Shown here: in pieces, positions 10,618-18,472 of the stretch
Numbering within the stretch: position 1 is the stretch's first letter
Layout: each line of letters begins with the position of its first letter
Position numbers and translations under genes: made by a program
Assembly: GCF_020532705.1 (NCBI RefSeq)
Contig: NZ_JAJAVD010000001.1
Span: forward strand, 496,001 to 560,000
Length of the DNA: 64,000 nt
Direction of reading: 5' to 3'
From: Methylobacillus caricis
GTDB lineage: Bacteria > Pseudomonadota > Gammaproteobacteria > Burkholderiales > Methylophilaceae
Notes under the pieces: model-generated
Databases searched by the model: none
What the model was told of the DNA's origin: nothing
Seen by the model: the letters and a program-made list of their open reading frames with translations, nothing else

Positions 10618-11619
10618 ATGAATATTCTCAGCCCCATCCTGAATACATTTTCTCAGCCTATCGATCAATATAGCGGAGTTGAGCCGACAACTCGTGCCTT
10701 CCTGGAAAAGCTGGCTGAGGAGGATAGTAAGCCAATTGAAGAGCTTGCTCCGGAAGAAGCCCGGAAGGTCCTGGTTGATCTGCAAAAAAGCGTGGATGTA
10801 GATGTAGGGTATTTGGAAGTCGAGCAACGCGAAGTACAGGCCGAGAACCACTTCATCAGTCTTACCATTGTCCGTCCTCCCGACATTGCCGTGCATCCAC
10901 CCGTCATCATGTTTTTCCATGGCGGAGGCTGGGTATTGGGTGATTTTCAAACACACCAGCGCTTGGTGCATGATCTGTGTGTCGCTTCCAACTGTGCTGT
11001 GGTTTTTGTCGATTACACACGTTCTCCAGAGGCAGCTTACCCTACCGCGGTTATTGAATGCTATCTTGCGACCAAGTGGGTGACTGAAAATGGTGACCAG
11101 ATAGGGGTCGATGGTTCTCGCCTGACGGTGGCGGGCAACAGCGCGGGCGGCAATATTGCCACGGTCGTCTGCATGATGGCCAAGGAAAAGAATACGCCGC
11201 TGATCCGCCATCAGACCCTGTTCTGGCCAGTGACTGATGCACGATCCAATACGGAGTCCTACCAGCATTTTGAAACCGGATATTTCCTGACGCGCAACAT
11301 GATGAAGTGGTTTTGGGACAGTTACCTTGAAAATGAGGAAAGTCGACGCGATATCTACGCTTCTCCCATCAATGCAAGCATAGAGCAGTTATCCGATCTC
11401 CCGCCGGCGCTGATCCAGACTGCTGAGTTTGATGTATTGCGCGATGAAGGTGAAGCCTATGCCCACTTGCTCATTGACGCGGGAGTCGAGGTCACCAGTA
11501 CGCGGTATCTGGGGGCGATTCATGATTTCGGCTTGCTGAACCCTCTGGCAAGTACCCCCCAGGCAAAGGCCGCCATCTTGCAGGCGGCAAACGAAATCAG
11601 GAAGTATGTAAGCTTATAA
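10618..11619 (+). CDS. Alpha/beta hydrolase, hormone-sensitive-lipase family esterase
   Basis: A 333-residue cytoplasmic carboxylesterase-type hydrolase without signal peptide. The oxyanion-hole motif HGGGW starts at His101, and the nucleophile elbow G-N-S-A-G carries Ser175; the catalytic Asp lies in 'FDVLRDEGEAY' (about residue 265) and the His in 'AIHDFGLL' (about residue 301). The set is complete, so it should be active; the natural ester is unknown. The start is supported by a strong ribosome site (GGAGG) eight bases upstream. It stands alone between the efflux operon and the leu leader. Confidence 0.88.
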   Translation: MNILSPILNTFSQPIDQYSGVEPTTRAFLEKLAEEDSKPIEELAPEEARKVLVDLQKSVDVDVGYLEVEQREVQAENHFISLTIVRPPDIAVHPPVIMFFHGGGWVLGDFQTHQRLVHDLCVASNCAVVFVDYTRSPEAAYPTAVIECYLATKWVTENGDQIGVDGSRLTVAGNSAGGNIATVVCMMAKEKNTPLIRHQTLFWPVTDARSNTESYQHFETGYFLTRNMMKWFWDSYLENEESRRDIYASPINASIEQLSDLPPALIQTAEFDVLRDEGEAYAHLLIDAGVEVTSTRYLGAIHDFGLLNPLASTPQAKAAILQAANEIRKYVSL

Positions 11620-11636
11620 CTTCCACTTTTCTCCTC

Positions 11637-11679
11637 ATCTACAGCACCGCTCCGACCAGACCGCTGCTGTGCTGTAGAT
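11637..11679 (+). repeat. 11-bp perfect inverted repeat abutting the leu promoter
   Basis: ATCTACAGCAC (11637-11647) is the exact reverse complement of GTGCTGTAGAT (11669-11679), with a 21-base loop. It begins 18 bases after the esterase stop and its last base is the first base of the TTGACA -35 box. Without a T-run it is a poor intrinsic terminator for the esterase; a position next to -35 also fits an operator. Confidence 0.5.
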
Positions 11680-11708
11680 TGACATGGGTATGGTCTTCTG
11701 TTTATGAT
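11679..11708 (+). promoter_or_regulatory. Sigma-70 promoter of the leu leader
   Basis: A perfect -35 box TTGACA (11679-11684) is followed after 18 bases by TATGAT (11703-11708). The expected transcription start is about 11714-11717, which is at the ATG of the leader peptide. Confidence 0.65.
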
Positions 11709-11716
11709 TGCCATTC

Positions 11717-11800
11717 ATGAATATCCAGCAGACATTTATTGTTTCCACCATTCAGGCCCTGCTCGGCCTAGGTCTGCTGCTGCGCCTGGCGCGCATCTAA
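11717..11800 (+). CDS. leuL: leuA leader peptide (attenuation leader, 27 residues)
   Basis: A short ORF of 27 codons from ATG 11717 to TAA 11798-11800, too short for routine ORF calls. Its C-terminal half reads LLGLGLLLRLAR, with seven leucines in twelve residues. Such a run of the end-product amino acid just upstream of leuA is the hallmark of transcription attenuation by ribosome stalling on scarce leucyl-tRNA. The promoter at 11679-11708 would place the mRNA 5' end at or within a few bases of this ATG, and no Shine-Dalgarno sequence precedes it, so translation may be leaderless. The downstream 200 bases contain the palindrome at 11827-11852. The function is inferred; the peptide and its position are seen directly. 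Confidence 0.75.
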   Translation: MNIQQTFIVSTIQALLGLGLLLRLARI

Positions 11801-11826
11801 TCCCATCTTCCTCCTGCTAGTTTTTC

Positions 11827-11852
11827 TGTGCCCTTGAAGCTTCAAGGACACA
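11827..11852 (+). promoter_or_regulatory. Hairpin in the leuA leader, candidate attenuator element
   Basis: The perfect 16-base palindrome CCTTGAAGCTTCAAGG (11832-11847) is extended by TGTG/CACA (11827-11830 and 11849-11852) across one mismatch. It lies 26 bases past the leader-peptide stop. CACAC after the hairpin can alternatively pair with GTGTG at 11872-11876, as expected for mutually exclusive structures. No clear stem followed by a T-run was found before leuA, so the terminator half of the switch is not located with certainty. Confidence 0.45.
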
Positions 11853-12002
11853 CTCCCCTGTATGTAGTTTTGTGTGCGAGTATCAAATGATGAATGCCTT
11901 TTTTAGCCAGTTTCGACTGCGTTGCGGTTGCCAGGCCTTGCGTGTGCGGTAGCCTGCCAGCCTAACCTTGCCGTCATCCTGTCCTTAAACTGAGAGAGCC
12001 CA

Positions 12003-13685
12003 ATGTTAAAACAACCCCACAATAAATACCGCTCGTTTACCCCGATAAACTTGCCTGAACGTGCCTGGCCAGCCAGGATCATAGACAAGGCCCCGATCTG
12101 GATGAGCACCGATCTGCGAGATGGCAACCAGGCCTTGTTTGAGCCCATGAATGCAGAGCGCAAGATGCGCATGTTCAAGATGTTGGTTGAAATCGGTTTC
12201 AAGGAAATCGAAGTGGCATTTCCGTCGGCTTCGCAGACCGATTTTGATTTTGTGCGCAACCTGATAGAAAACGGCCACATTCCGGAAGATGTAACCATCG
12301 AAGTGTTGACCCAGGCGCGAGAAGACCTGATACGTCGTACTTTTGAAGCCTTGAAGGGCGCCCGCCGTGCCATTGTCCATGTTTACAATGCCACAGCGCC
12401 GGAGTTCCGCAAGATTGTGTTCAAGACCGACCAGGCCGGGGTCAAGAGGATTGCAACCGATAGTGCACGCCTCATCAAGCAGCTGACGGATGAGCGCCCC
12501 GAAACTGAATGGGTATTCCAGTACAGCCCGGAAACCTTTACGGCGACTGAGTTGAATTTTGCCAAGGATATCTGTGATGCCGTGACGGACATATGGCAAG
12601 CCACGCCCGACCGCAAGATTATTCTCAACCTGCCCGCCACCGTTGAAATCGGTACGCCCAACTACTATGCCGACCAGATCGAATGGATGCACACCAACCT
12701 CGCGCGTCGCGACAGCATTATCCTGAGTGTACACCCCCATAATGACAGGGGAACTGCCGTGGCTGCCGCCGAGCTTGCAGTGATGGCGGGCGCAGACCGC
12801 ATAGAGGGTTGTTTGTTCGGCCACGGCGAGCGTACCGGGAACGTTGATCTGGTGAGCCTTGCGCTCAATCTTTATACCCAGGGCGTGGATCCTGGACTGG
12901 ATTTCTCCAATATCAATGCGATTGCCCGAACTGTGGAAGACTGTACACAACTGCCTGTACATCCGCGTCATCCCTATGCTGGCGACCTTGTATTCACCGC
13001 CTTCTCCGGTTCACACCAGGACGCCATCAAGAAGGGTTTTGCCGTGCAGGATCCGAACGGCCTGTGGGAAGTGCCTTATTTGCCAATAGATCCGCATGAT
13101 GTGGGCCGTACCTACGACTCCATCATCCGGGTCAACAGCCAGTCCGGCAAAGGCGGTATTGCCTATCTGCTGGAAACCGGCTACGGACTTGCGATGCCCA
13201 GGCGTATGCAGGTGGAGTTCAGTGGAGCTGTGCAGCGCCTGACCGATACCACGGGCCAGGAGGTGTCTGCCGATGGCATCTGGGGCCTGTTCAACCGGGA
13301 ATACATAGACGCGGTTGAGCCGCTACACTACGTGGATCATGAGCTGGATGAACAGGGCGAGCAACAGCATATCAAGCTCAGTGCGAGGATTCATGGCATT
13401 GAAAAGACGCTGGAAGGTTATGGCAACGGCCCGATAGACGCGTTGGTGAATGCCTTTGGCAGCAAGATATCCATTCATGATTATGAAGAGCGTGCCATGG
13501 GCGCGGGGGCTAATGCGAAAGCGGTAGCATTTGCCGAGCTGGGCTATGAGGGAGAGCCGGGAACGGTCTATGGAGCAGGGATTGACCCTAACCTGGTGAC
13601 AGCTTCATTATTGGCCGTGATCAGCGGCATCAATCGTGTGTATGCTCGATTGGATAACGAGCAACAAAGGACATTCTTCAAATAA
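12003..13685 (+). CDS. leuA: 2-isopropylmalate synthase
   Basis: Catalyses acetyl-CoA plus 2-oxoisovalerate to 2-isopropylmalate, the committed step of leucine synthesis. The 560-residue length and the N-terminal region fit the long LeuA type (as in Corynebacterium). The TIM-barrel motif 'DLRDGNQAL' is near residue 38; metal-binding His244 and His246 lie in 'HPHNDRGTA'; '[15 protein letters not shown]' follows. Residues from about 430 form the C-terminal regulatory domain that binds leucine. Expression is probably controlled by the leader at 11717-11852. The gene stands alone; leuB, leuC and leuD are not in the window. A bidirectional terminator follows. Confidence 0.95.
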   Translation: MLKQPHNKYRSFTPINLPERAWPARIIDKAPIWMSTDLRDGNQALFEPMNAERKMRMFKMLVEIGFKEIEVAFPSASQTDFDFVRNLIENGHIPEDVTIEVLTQAREDLIRRTFEALKGARRAIVHVYNATAPEFRKIVFKTDQAGVKRIATDSARLIKQLTDERPETEWVFQYSPETFTATELNFAKDICDAVTDIWQATPDRKIILNLPATVEIGTPNYYADQIEWMHTNLARRDSIILSVHPHNDRGTAVAAAELAVMAGADRIEGCLFGHGERTGNVDLVSLALNLYTQGVDPGLDFSNINAIARTVEDCTQLPVHPRHPYAGDLVFTAFSGSHQDAIKKGFAVQDPNGLWEVPYLPIDPHDVGRTYDSIIRVNSQSGKGGIAYLLETGYGLAMPRRMQVEFSGAVQRLTDTTGQEVSADGIWGLFNREYIDAVEPLHYVDHELDEQGEQQHIKLSARIHGIEKTLEGYGNGPIDALVNAFGSKISIHDYEERAMGAGANAKAVAFAELGYEGEPGTVYGAGIDPNLVTASLLAVISGINRVYARLDNEQQRTFFK

Positions 13686-13699
13686 CTGCAGGATGTATT

Positions 13700-13733
13700 A
13701 AAAAAGCCCATGGCGATAGTCATGGGCTTTTTG
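13700..13733. terminator. Bidirectional terminator between leuA and the Bcr/CflA gene
   Basis: A stem GCCCATG/CATGGGC (13706-13712 and 13721-13727) is flanked by A-run on the left and T-run on the right, so it works on either strand. It serves leuA directly and may also end the converging exporter transcript. Confidence 0.85.
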
Positions 13734-13849
13734 TTGTGAGGTGAGCGCAACAAAGCCTCAGAATTTTGGTTTGTGTGCCCCGGCCCAGTTGGGGGAGTTT
13801 GGGACGAGATATTGCTATGCCCGCTCCTTTGACGTGTTTGGAAGTGGTA

Positions 13850-15076
13850 TTAACTCTTGGATGTTGCAATCTTCTTCACAATCAGCCATCTGTGCATTCC
13901 CCATGCTCCTATACCACATCCAGCCATTACCATGGCCATGGGAAAGGTGGTGCCATCATGCAGCAGGTTGACCATAAAGCCTGCGATAGTTGCGAGGCAG
14001 AATTGCAATGAGCCCATCAAGGCAGAGGCGGTGCCTGCATTTTGTCCATGAGTGGCCAGGGTGGCTGCACTGGAGTTGGGGCCGATGTATCCTATGCTGG
14101 CTACAAAGCAGAAGATGCCCACTAGTAGCAAGGGCAGGGTAATGTGGCCTGTGAGCGAGGATATCAATAACAACACGCCTATGGCGGCGGGCAGCCATAA
14201 GGCACGTGAAAGTAGCACGGTGACATCATGGTTTTTCAGGCGCCATGCATTGATCTGGCTGAACAGGATAAGCCCGGCGGCGTTGCTGCCGAAGATCCAG
14301 CCGTAGTGCTGGGCTGGAATCTGGTAGTACTCGATAAAGACAAATGGCGAACCGGCGATATAGGCAAACATGCCAGCGCGGGCAAGGCCTCCACTCAAGG
14401 TGTAGCCGATGAATTTCCGGTCCACCAGCAGCCTGCCATAGTTCAGCAATACCTGGGAGAACACCAGCGGTGGCTCTTTGCTTGTGTCATGCGTTTCTTC
14501 CAGCCGGAAATAAACGGCAAGCAGGCCTAGCGTCCCGGCGACCGCCAGGGTGATAAACAGGGCGCGCCAATCCAAAGTGGTCACGATCCAGCCGCCGACC
14601 AGCGGCGCAAGGATAGGCGCTATTCCCATAATCAGTATCAGCATGGATAGTGCCCGCGCTGCATCGTTGGCACTACATCGGTCACGGATGATCGCCATGG
14701 TGACGACCATGCCCGCACATCCGCCAAGTGCCTGCAGAAAGCGCCAGAAGATAAGTTCGGGGATGCTTCCCGCGAAAGCACAGCCAACCGAAGCGGCAAT
14801 ATAAATCACCAGGCCCACCATCAATGGCCTGCGGCGCCCGAACCGGTCGCTGAACGGACCATAGAATAACTGGCCCAATGCCAAGCCAATAAAGTAGCTG
14901 GCCAGTGTCAGTTCTGCACTTCCTGCGCGTGCAAGCAGACTCTTTTCTATGGCAGGAAAGCCTGGCAGGTACATGTCGATGGACAGCGGCGCCAGCCCGG
15001 TCAGGGCGCCTAGCAGTAATAGCCAGCCGCTCAAGAGTGAGATGCTGGAGGAGGAGTGCTGGTTGTTATTTGACAT
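13850..15076 (-). CDS. Bcr/CflA family drug-resistance exporter (MFS)
   Basis: A 408-residue twelve-helix major facilitator transporter. The 'SIDMYLPGFP' motif in helix 1 is diagnostic for the drug:proton antiporter-1 (Bcr/CflA) group, and the MFS loop 2-3 signature appears as 'GPFSDRFGRRRPL'. It probably exports toxic compounds such as bicyclomycin-like drugs or amino-acid metabolites; the substrate is not predictable. It converges with leuA and is preceded by a long gap (15077-15684). Confidence 0.9.
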   Translation of the reverse strand: MSNNNQHSSSSISLLSGWLLLLGALTGLAPLSIDMYLPGFPAIEKSLLARAGSAELTLASYFIGLALGQLFYGPFSDRFGRRRPLMVGLVIYIAASVGCAFAGSIPELIFWRFLQALGGCAGMVVTMAIIRDRCSANDAARALSMLILIMGIAPILAPLVGGWIVTTLDWRALFITLAVAGTLGLLAVYFRLEETHDTSKEPPLVFSQVLLNYGRLLVDRKFIGYTLSGGLARAGMFAYIAGSPFVFIEYYQIPAQHYGWIFGSNAAGLILFSQINAWRLKNHDVTVLLSRALWLPAAIGVLLLISSLTGHITLPLLLVGIFCFVASIGYIGPNSSAATLATHGQNAGTASALMGSLQFCLATIAGFMVNLLHDGTTFPMAMVMAGCGIGAWGMHRWLIVKKIATSKS

Positions 15077-15684
15077 GGAAAATGGAGAAGCTGTTAAGGT
15101 TTCATACTACAGCGTGGGCTTGAGGTTGCACAGGATAGGAAGATAAATAAAGTTGATGCGGCGGAAATCTTTGGAATGCTTGATTTAGGGAATTTATGAT
15201 AATCCATCCTAGGAGTGGGGCACAGTGATGCCAAGTTCGGGTTTGATTTTCCCTCTTAATAGGATCGAGCTTTGTCACGGGGAAAGTCTTAGCATACCTG
15301 AGCGAGTAAGGCGATTAGGCCCTGCCGCATATTGTGGGTGAGGGCTGGGTAGATTACGCTTCGACTTGCCCGACGCGTGCTGTTCAGAAACCGGAGCGGT
15401 GGAGCGGTAAATAGGGAGGCCGTGTGCTGCGAAACTTGCAATCAAGGGCAATAGTCACCGGCAGTGACGTGATACACCCGAGCAACGCGATGCGCACATG
15501 CTGTTGATCGCCATATCGACCACTATAGTAAACAGCACATTGATCATAATAGTGTCACCTGTAATAAATCTGCATCCGTACCTGATACCATAGCGTGCCC
15601 GGCCAGATTGAATCTGAGCCCACCCAGTTAACCATGCAGTAGCTGTCAACAGCTGCCGTCATACAATTTCGGAAAAAACAGCAC
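15077..15684. other. 608-bp gap with no recognisable gene
   Basis: Six-frame reading shows only short ORFs without family resemblance. A small palindrome CAGATT-G-AATCTG is at 15604-15616, and a short GCTG/CAGC hairpin lies near 15640. The region must hold the promoters of the exporter (minus strand) and the cupin-kinase pair (plus strand). I see no tRNA or known small RNA, but cannot exclude a novel one. Confidence 0.5.
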
Positions 15685-16011
15685 ATGAGCAAGATTATTG
15701 TTGAACATAAACCCTCCACTTCCAACCTGGAAGCACTTGGCGTTAGCAAATGGCCTACTTGGCGCAAGGAAGTTTCCGTGTTTCCGTGGACCTTTCACGA
15801 GCAGGAAATTGCCTACATCCTGGAGGGTGAATGTGTCATCACGCCTGAAGGCGGCAGCCCGGTTAAGTTCGGCAAGGGCGACCTGGTTACATTTCCCAGT
15901 GGCATCAAGGCCAGCTGGGAAGTCAAGCAGCCACTGCACAAGCACTATAAGCTGGAAGGCTCCGCCTTTGGCCAGATGCTGCGCAGGGCCAAGGCCTTTT
16001 TAAAGCTGTAA
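15685..16011 (+). CDS. Cupin domain protein (DUF861/Cupin_3 type)
   Basis: A 108-residue single-domain cupin. The core 'HEQEIAYILEGECVI' (from about residue 39) and 'FGKGDLVTFPSGIKASWEV' (about residues 67-85) match the two conserved cupin motifs of the EutQ-like DUF861 group. Only some of the usual metal-binding His/Glu residues are evident, so metal binding is uncertain. It ends three bases before the RIO-kinase start and is almost certainly co-transcribed with it. Function unknown. Confidence 0.8.
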   Translation: MSKIIVEHKPSTSNLEALGVSKWPTWRKEVSVFPWTFHEQEIAYILEGECVITPEGGSPVKFGKGDLVTFPSGIKASWEVKQPLHKHYKLEGSAFGQMLRRAKAFLKL

Positions 16012-16014
16012 GCC

Positions 16015-16887
16015 ATGAAAATCCCGAAACGGCTAGCGCCGCTGGTTGAAGATGGACTGGTCGACGAGGTCATCCGCCAGTTGATGAGCGGCAAGGAAGC
16101 CGTGGTGTTCGTGGTGCGCTGCGGCGACGACGTGCGTTGTGCCAAAGTGTACAAAGAGGCTGAACAGCGCAGCTTCCAGAACAATGCCCTGTACCAGGAA
16201 GGTCGTCGCACCAAGAATAGCCGCCAGGCACGTGCCATGGCCAAAGGCAGCAAGTATGGGCGCCAGCAGCAGGAGCAGGCCTGGCAAAGCCATGAAGTGG
16301 ATACCTTGCACAAGCTGGCCGCTGTCGGCGTGCGTGTGCCGCAACCCTACAATTTTTACGAAGGCGTGCTGCTGATGGAGCTGGTGACCGGCAGCGATGG
16401 CAACGCTGCACCGCGCCTGAATGATGTCGAGCTCTCCGAGGCACAGGCGCTGGAATATCATGCTCAGCTGATTGCAGAAGTGGTGAAGATGCTGTGCGCA
16501 GGCGTGATACACGGTGACCTTTCCGAGTTTAATATCCTGTTGAGCGAGCAAGGCCCGGTCATTATCGACCTGCCGCAGGCAGTGGATGCTGCGGCCAATA
16601 ATAATGCCAAAGCCATGCTGGGGCGGGATGTGACCAACCTGGCAACTTATTTTGGTCGGTTCGCACCGCAATTGTTACAAAGCCAGTATGGTGATGAGAT
16701 CTGGGATTTATACGAACACGGCTCGCTCACCCCGGAATCCAACTTAAGTGGCAAATTCCGCGCTGCACGGCAAAGTGCCGACGTGGGCTCGGTGGTGCGC
16801 GAAATACGTGCCGCGCAGGCAGCGGAAGACAGGAAGCGTCAGACACAGGCTAATGTCGTGGCCGAGAGCAAACAAAAGGCACACTGA
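16015..16887 (+). CDS. RIO-type protein kinase (RIO1 family)
   Basis: A 290-residue atypical serine kinase. The nucleotide loop is 'GKEAVVFVV' (from about residue 27), the likely ATP-contacting Lys is in 'RCAKVYKEAE', the catalytic loop is His166-Gly-Asp168 through Asn173 ('HGDLSEFNIL'), and the metal-binding Asp185 lies in 'IIDLPQAV', the RIO replacement for DFG. All key residues are kept. The C-terminal tail (about residue 260 onward) is charged and helical. In archaea and eukaryotes RIO kinases act in ribosome maturation; the bacterial role is poorly defined. It pairs with the upstream cupin at three bases spacing. Confidence 0.9.
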   Translation: MKIPKRLAPLVEDGLVDEVIRQLMSGKEAVVFVVRCGDDVRCAKVYKEAEQRSFQNNALYQEGRRTKNSRQARAMAKGSKYGRQQQEQAWQSHEVDTLHKLAAVGVRVPQPYNFYEGVLLMELVTGSDGNAAPRLNDVELSEAQALEYHAQLIAEVVKMLCAGVIHGDLSEFNILLSEQGPVIIDLPQAVDAAANNNAKAMLGRDVTNLATYFGRFAPQLLQSQYGDEIWDLYEHGSLTPESNLSGKFRAARQSADVGSVVREIRAAQAAEDRKRQTQANVVAESKQKAH

Positions 16888-17222
16888 GGCTAAATCTGCA
16901 AACAAACAAGATCTACAAACACTAGCTCTACTGCTTCAGCTTTTAGGAAAATCTCTGTCGAGCTCTGAGCTTTGCCCTAGGCTCATTTAAAAAGTTCAGA
17001 TCTCGCGAGGTCAGAATTGAGGTTGAAGGGTGTTGGCTGCCAAGTGAGTTGTTGGCGTAAGAGTGTGAGCTAACCTTGTTTCGACTGTGATCTTGCCCGT
17101 AAAAAGTAGACTCTCGATTAAGCTGCCGTTTCCATGCTTATGCGACGGATGATAGCGGAATGCAAGCGTAAGGGCGGCGCAATAGCCAACTGGAATTTCA
17201 TCGTATCTCTGACGAATAAAAC
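16888..17222. other. Intergenic region between the RIO kinase and dnaJ
   Basis: No coding sequence with family resemblance or ribosome site was found. The 81-residue minus-strand ORF here runs through the terminator stem and is not convincing. Short CTCTGAGC-type repeats near 16960 are weak. Confidence 0.4.
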
Positions 17223-17253
17223 AAAAAGGCACGGCGAAAACCGTGCCTTTTTT
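17223..17253. terminator. Bidirectional terminator downstream of dnaJ
   Basis: AAAAAGGCACGG (17223-17234) pairs with CCGTGCCTTTTTT (17241-17253) around a CGAAAA loop. It lies 17 bases past the dnaJ stop on the minus strand, and also faces the RIO-kinase transcript. Confidence 0.9.
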
Positions 17254-17270
17254 CATGCAAGCCTCAGGAT

Positions 17271-18398
17271 TTACTGAAAGAAATCCTTGACCTTGGTCAT
17301 CCAGGATTTTGCCCGTGGACTATGCTTGCCGGAGTCCAGCTGGTTGATGTCCTCCATTTCTCGCAGCAGTTCCTTTTGGCGGTCAGTCAGCTTGACCGGG
17401 GTCTCCACCACCACATGGCACATCAGGTCGCCTACATCGCTGCTGCGCAGGGGCTTGATGCCTTTGCCTCGCAGGCGGAATACTGCGCCGGTCTGGGTTT
17501 CCGCCGGGATTTTCATCTTGGCATGGCCATCCAGTGTGGGAATCTCGATCTCGCCGCCCAGTGCCGCCACCGTAAAGCTGATCGGCATCTCGCAGTGGAG
17601 GTTTGCCCCATCGCGCTGGAAAATGTCGTGCTGCTTAAGGTGCACGACGACATACAAGTCGCCTGAGGGTCCGCCATTGACTCCAGCTTCTCCCTCGCCG
17701 GACAGGCGGATGCGATCGCCTTCATCCACGCCTGCGGGAATCTTGACCGAAAGCGTCTTGTGCTGCTTGACGCGGCCGCCGCCGTGGCAGGTGGGGCAGG
17801 GGTCCTTGACCATCTTGCCTGAGCCGTGGCATTTGGGGCAGGTCTGCTGTACAGAGAAGAATCCCTGCTGCATGCGGACTTGGCCATGGCCGCCACAGGT
17901 AGTGCAGGTGACAGGCTGCGTGCCTGGACGTGCTCCAGAGCCGTGGCAGGTTTCACATTCATCCATGACCGGGATGCGGATCTTGGTCTCAGTGCCGCGT
18001 GCCGCATCTTCCAGCGATATTTCCATGTTGTAGCGCAGGTCTGCACCACGGTAAACGTTGGATCGGCGACCACCGCCGCCACCTCCACCGCCGAAAATGT
18101 CGCCGAAAATGTCGCCAAACGCATCGGCGAAATTGCCAAAACCAGCGCCTCCGGGGCCAGCACCGGCACTGGGGTCAACACCGGCATGGCCGTATTGGTC
18201 GTATGCGCCGCGCTTCTGGTCGTCAGAAAGGATCTCGTAAGCCTCTTTGGCCTCCTTGAAGCTTTCCTCTGCCTTGGGGTTGTCCGGGTTGCGGTCAGGG
18301 TGATACTTCATTGCCAGCTTGCGGTAAGCCTTCTTGATATCATCATCCGAAGCATCACGGTTGACGCCAAGTATCTCGTAATAATCTCTTTTTGCCAT
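17271..18398 (-). CDS. dnaJ: Chaperone protein DnaJ (Hsp40)
   Basis: The co-chaperone that stimulates the DnaK ATPase and delivers unfolded substrates, 375 residues as usual. The J domain has the HPD motif at residues 33-35; a Gly/Phe-rich segment follows (about 75-115). The zinc domain has four complete CxxCxGxG repeats ([32 protein letters not shown]). It is last in the grpE-dnaK-dnaJ cluster, 74 bases after dnaK, with a strong hairpin in the gap. Confidence 0.98.
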   Translation of the reverse strand: MAKRDYYEILGVNRDASDDDIKKAYRKLAMKYHPDRNPDNPKAEESFKEAKEAYEILSDDQKRGAYDQYGHAGVDPSAGAGPGGAGFGNFADAFGDIFGDIFGGGGGGGGRRSNVYRGADLRYNMEISLEDAARGTETKIRIPVMDECETCHGSGARPGTQPVTCTTCGGHGQVRMQQGFFSVQQTCPKCHGSGKMVKDPCPTCHGGGRVKQHKTLSVKIPAGVDEGDRIRLSGEGEAGVNGGPSGDLYVVVHLKQHDIFQRDGANLHCEMPISFTVAALGGEIEIPTLDGHAKMKIPAETQTGAVFRLRGKGIKPLRSSDVGDLMCHVVVETPVKLTDRQKELLREMEDINQLDSGKHSPRAKSWMTKVKDFFQ

Positions 18399-18416
18399 AG
18401 TCTTCTGCTAAAAGTG

Positions 18417-18452
18417 CATGAGGCACAGCAGGGATCCCCTGTGCGCCTCATG
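18417..18452 (-). repeat. Hairpin in the dnaK-dnaJ gap
   Basis: CATGAGGCACAG pairs with CTGTGCGCCTCATG (two-base bulge) around a short loop that itself contains GGGATCCC. There is no T-run. It could set the dnaK:dnaJ ratio by partial termination, mRNA processing or 3'-end protection; the sequence does not tell which. Confidence 0.55.
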
Positions 18453-18472
18453 TTGGTTACATGGAGAAGGCC

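Noticed and set aside
11887-11952. A second short ORF in the leuA leader (21 codons, with Cys-Gly-Cys)
   Set aside because: No Leu bias and no good ribosome site. It could be part of the leader, but composition gives no functional hint.
17011-17256. 81-codon minus-strand frame between dnaJ and the RIO kinase
   Set aside because: It starts inside the strong terminator stem and has no recognisable motif.
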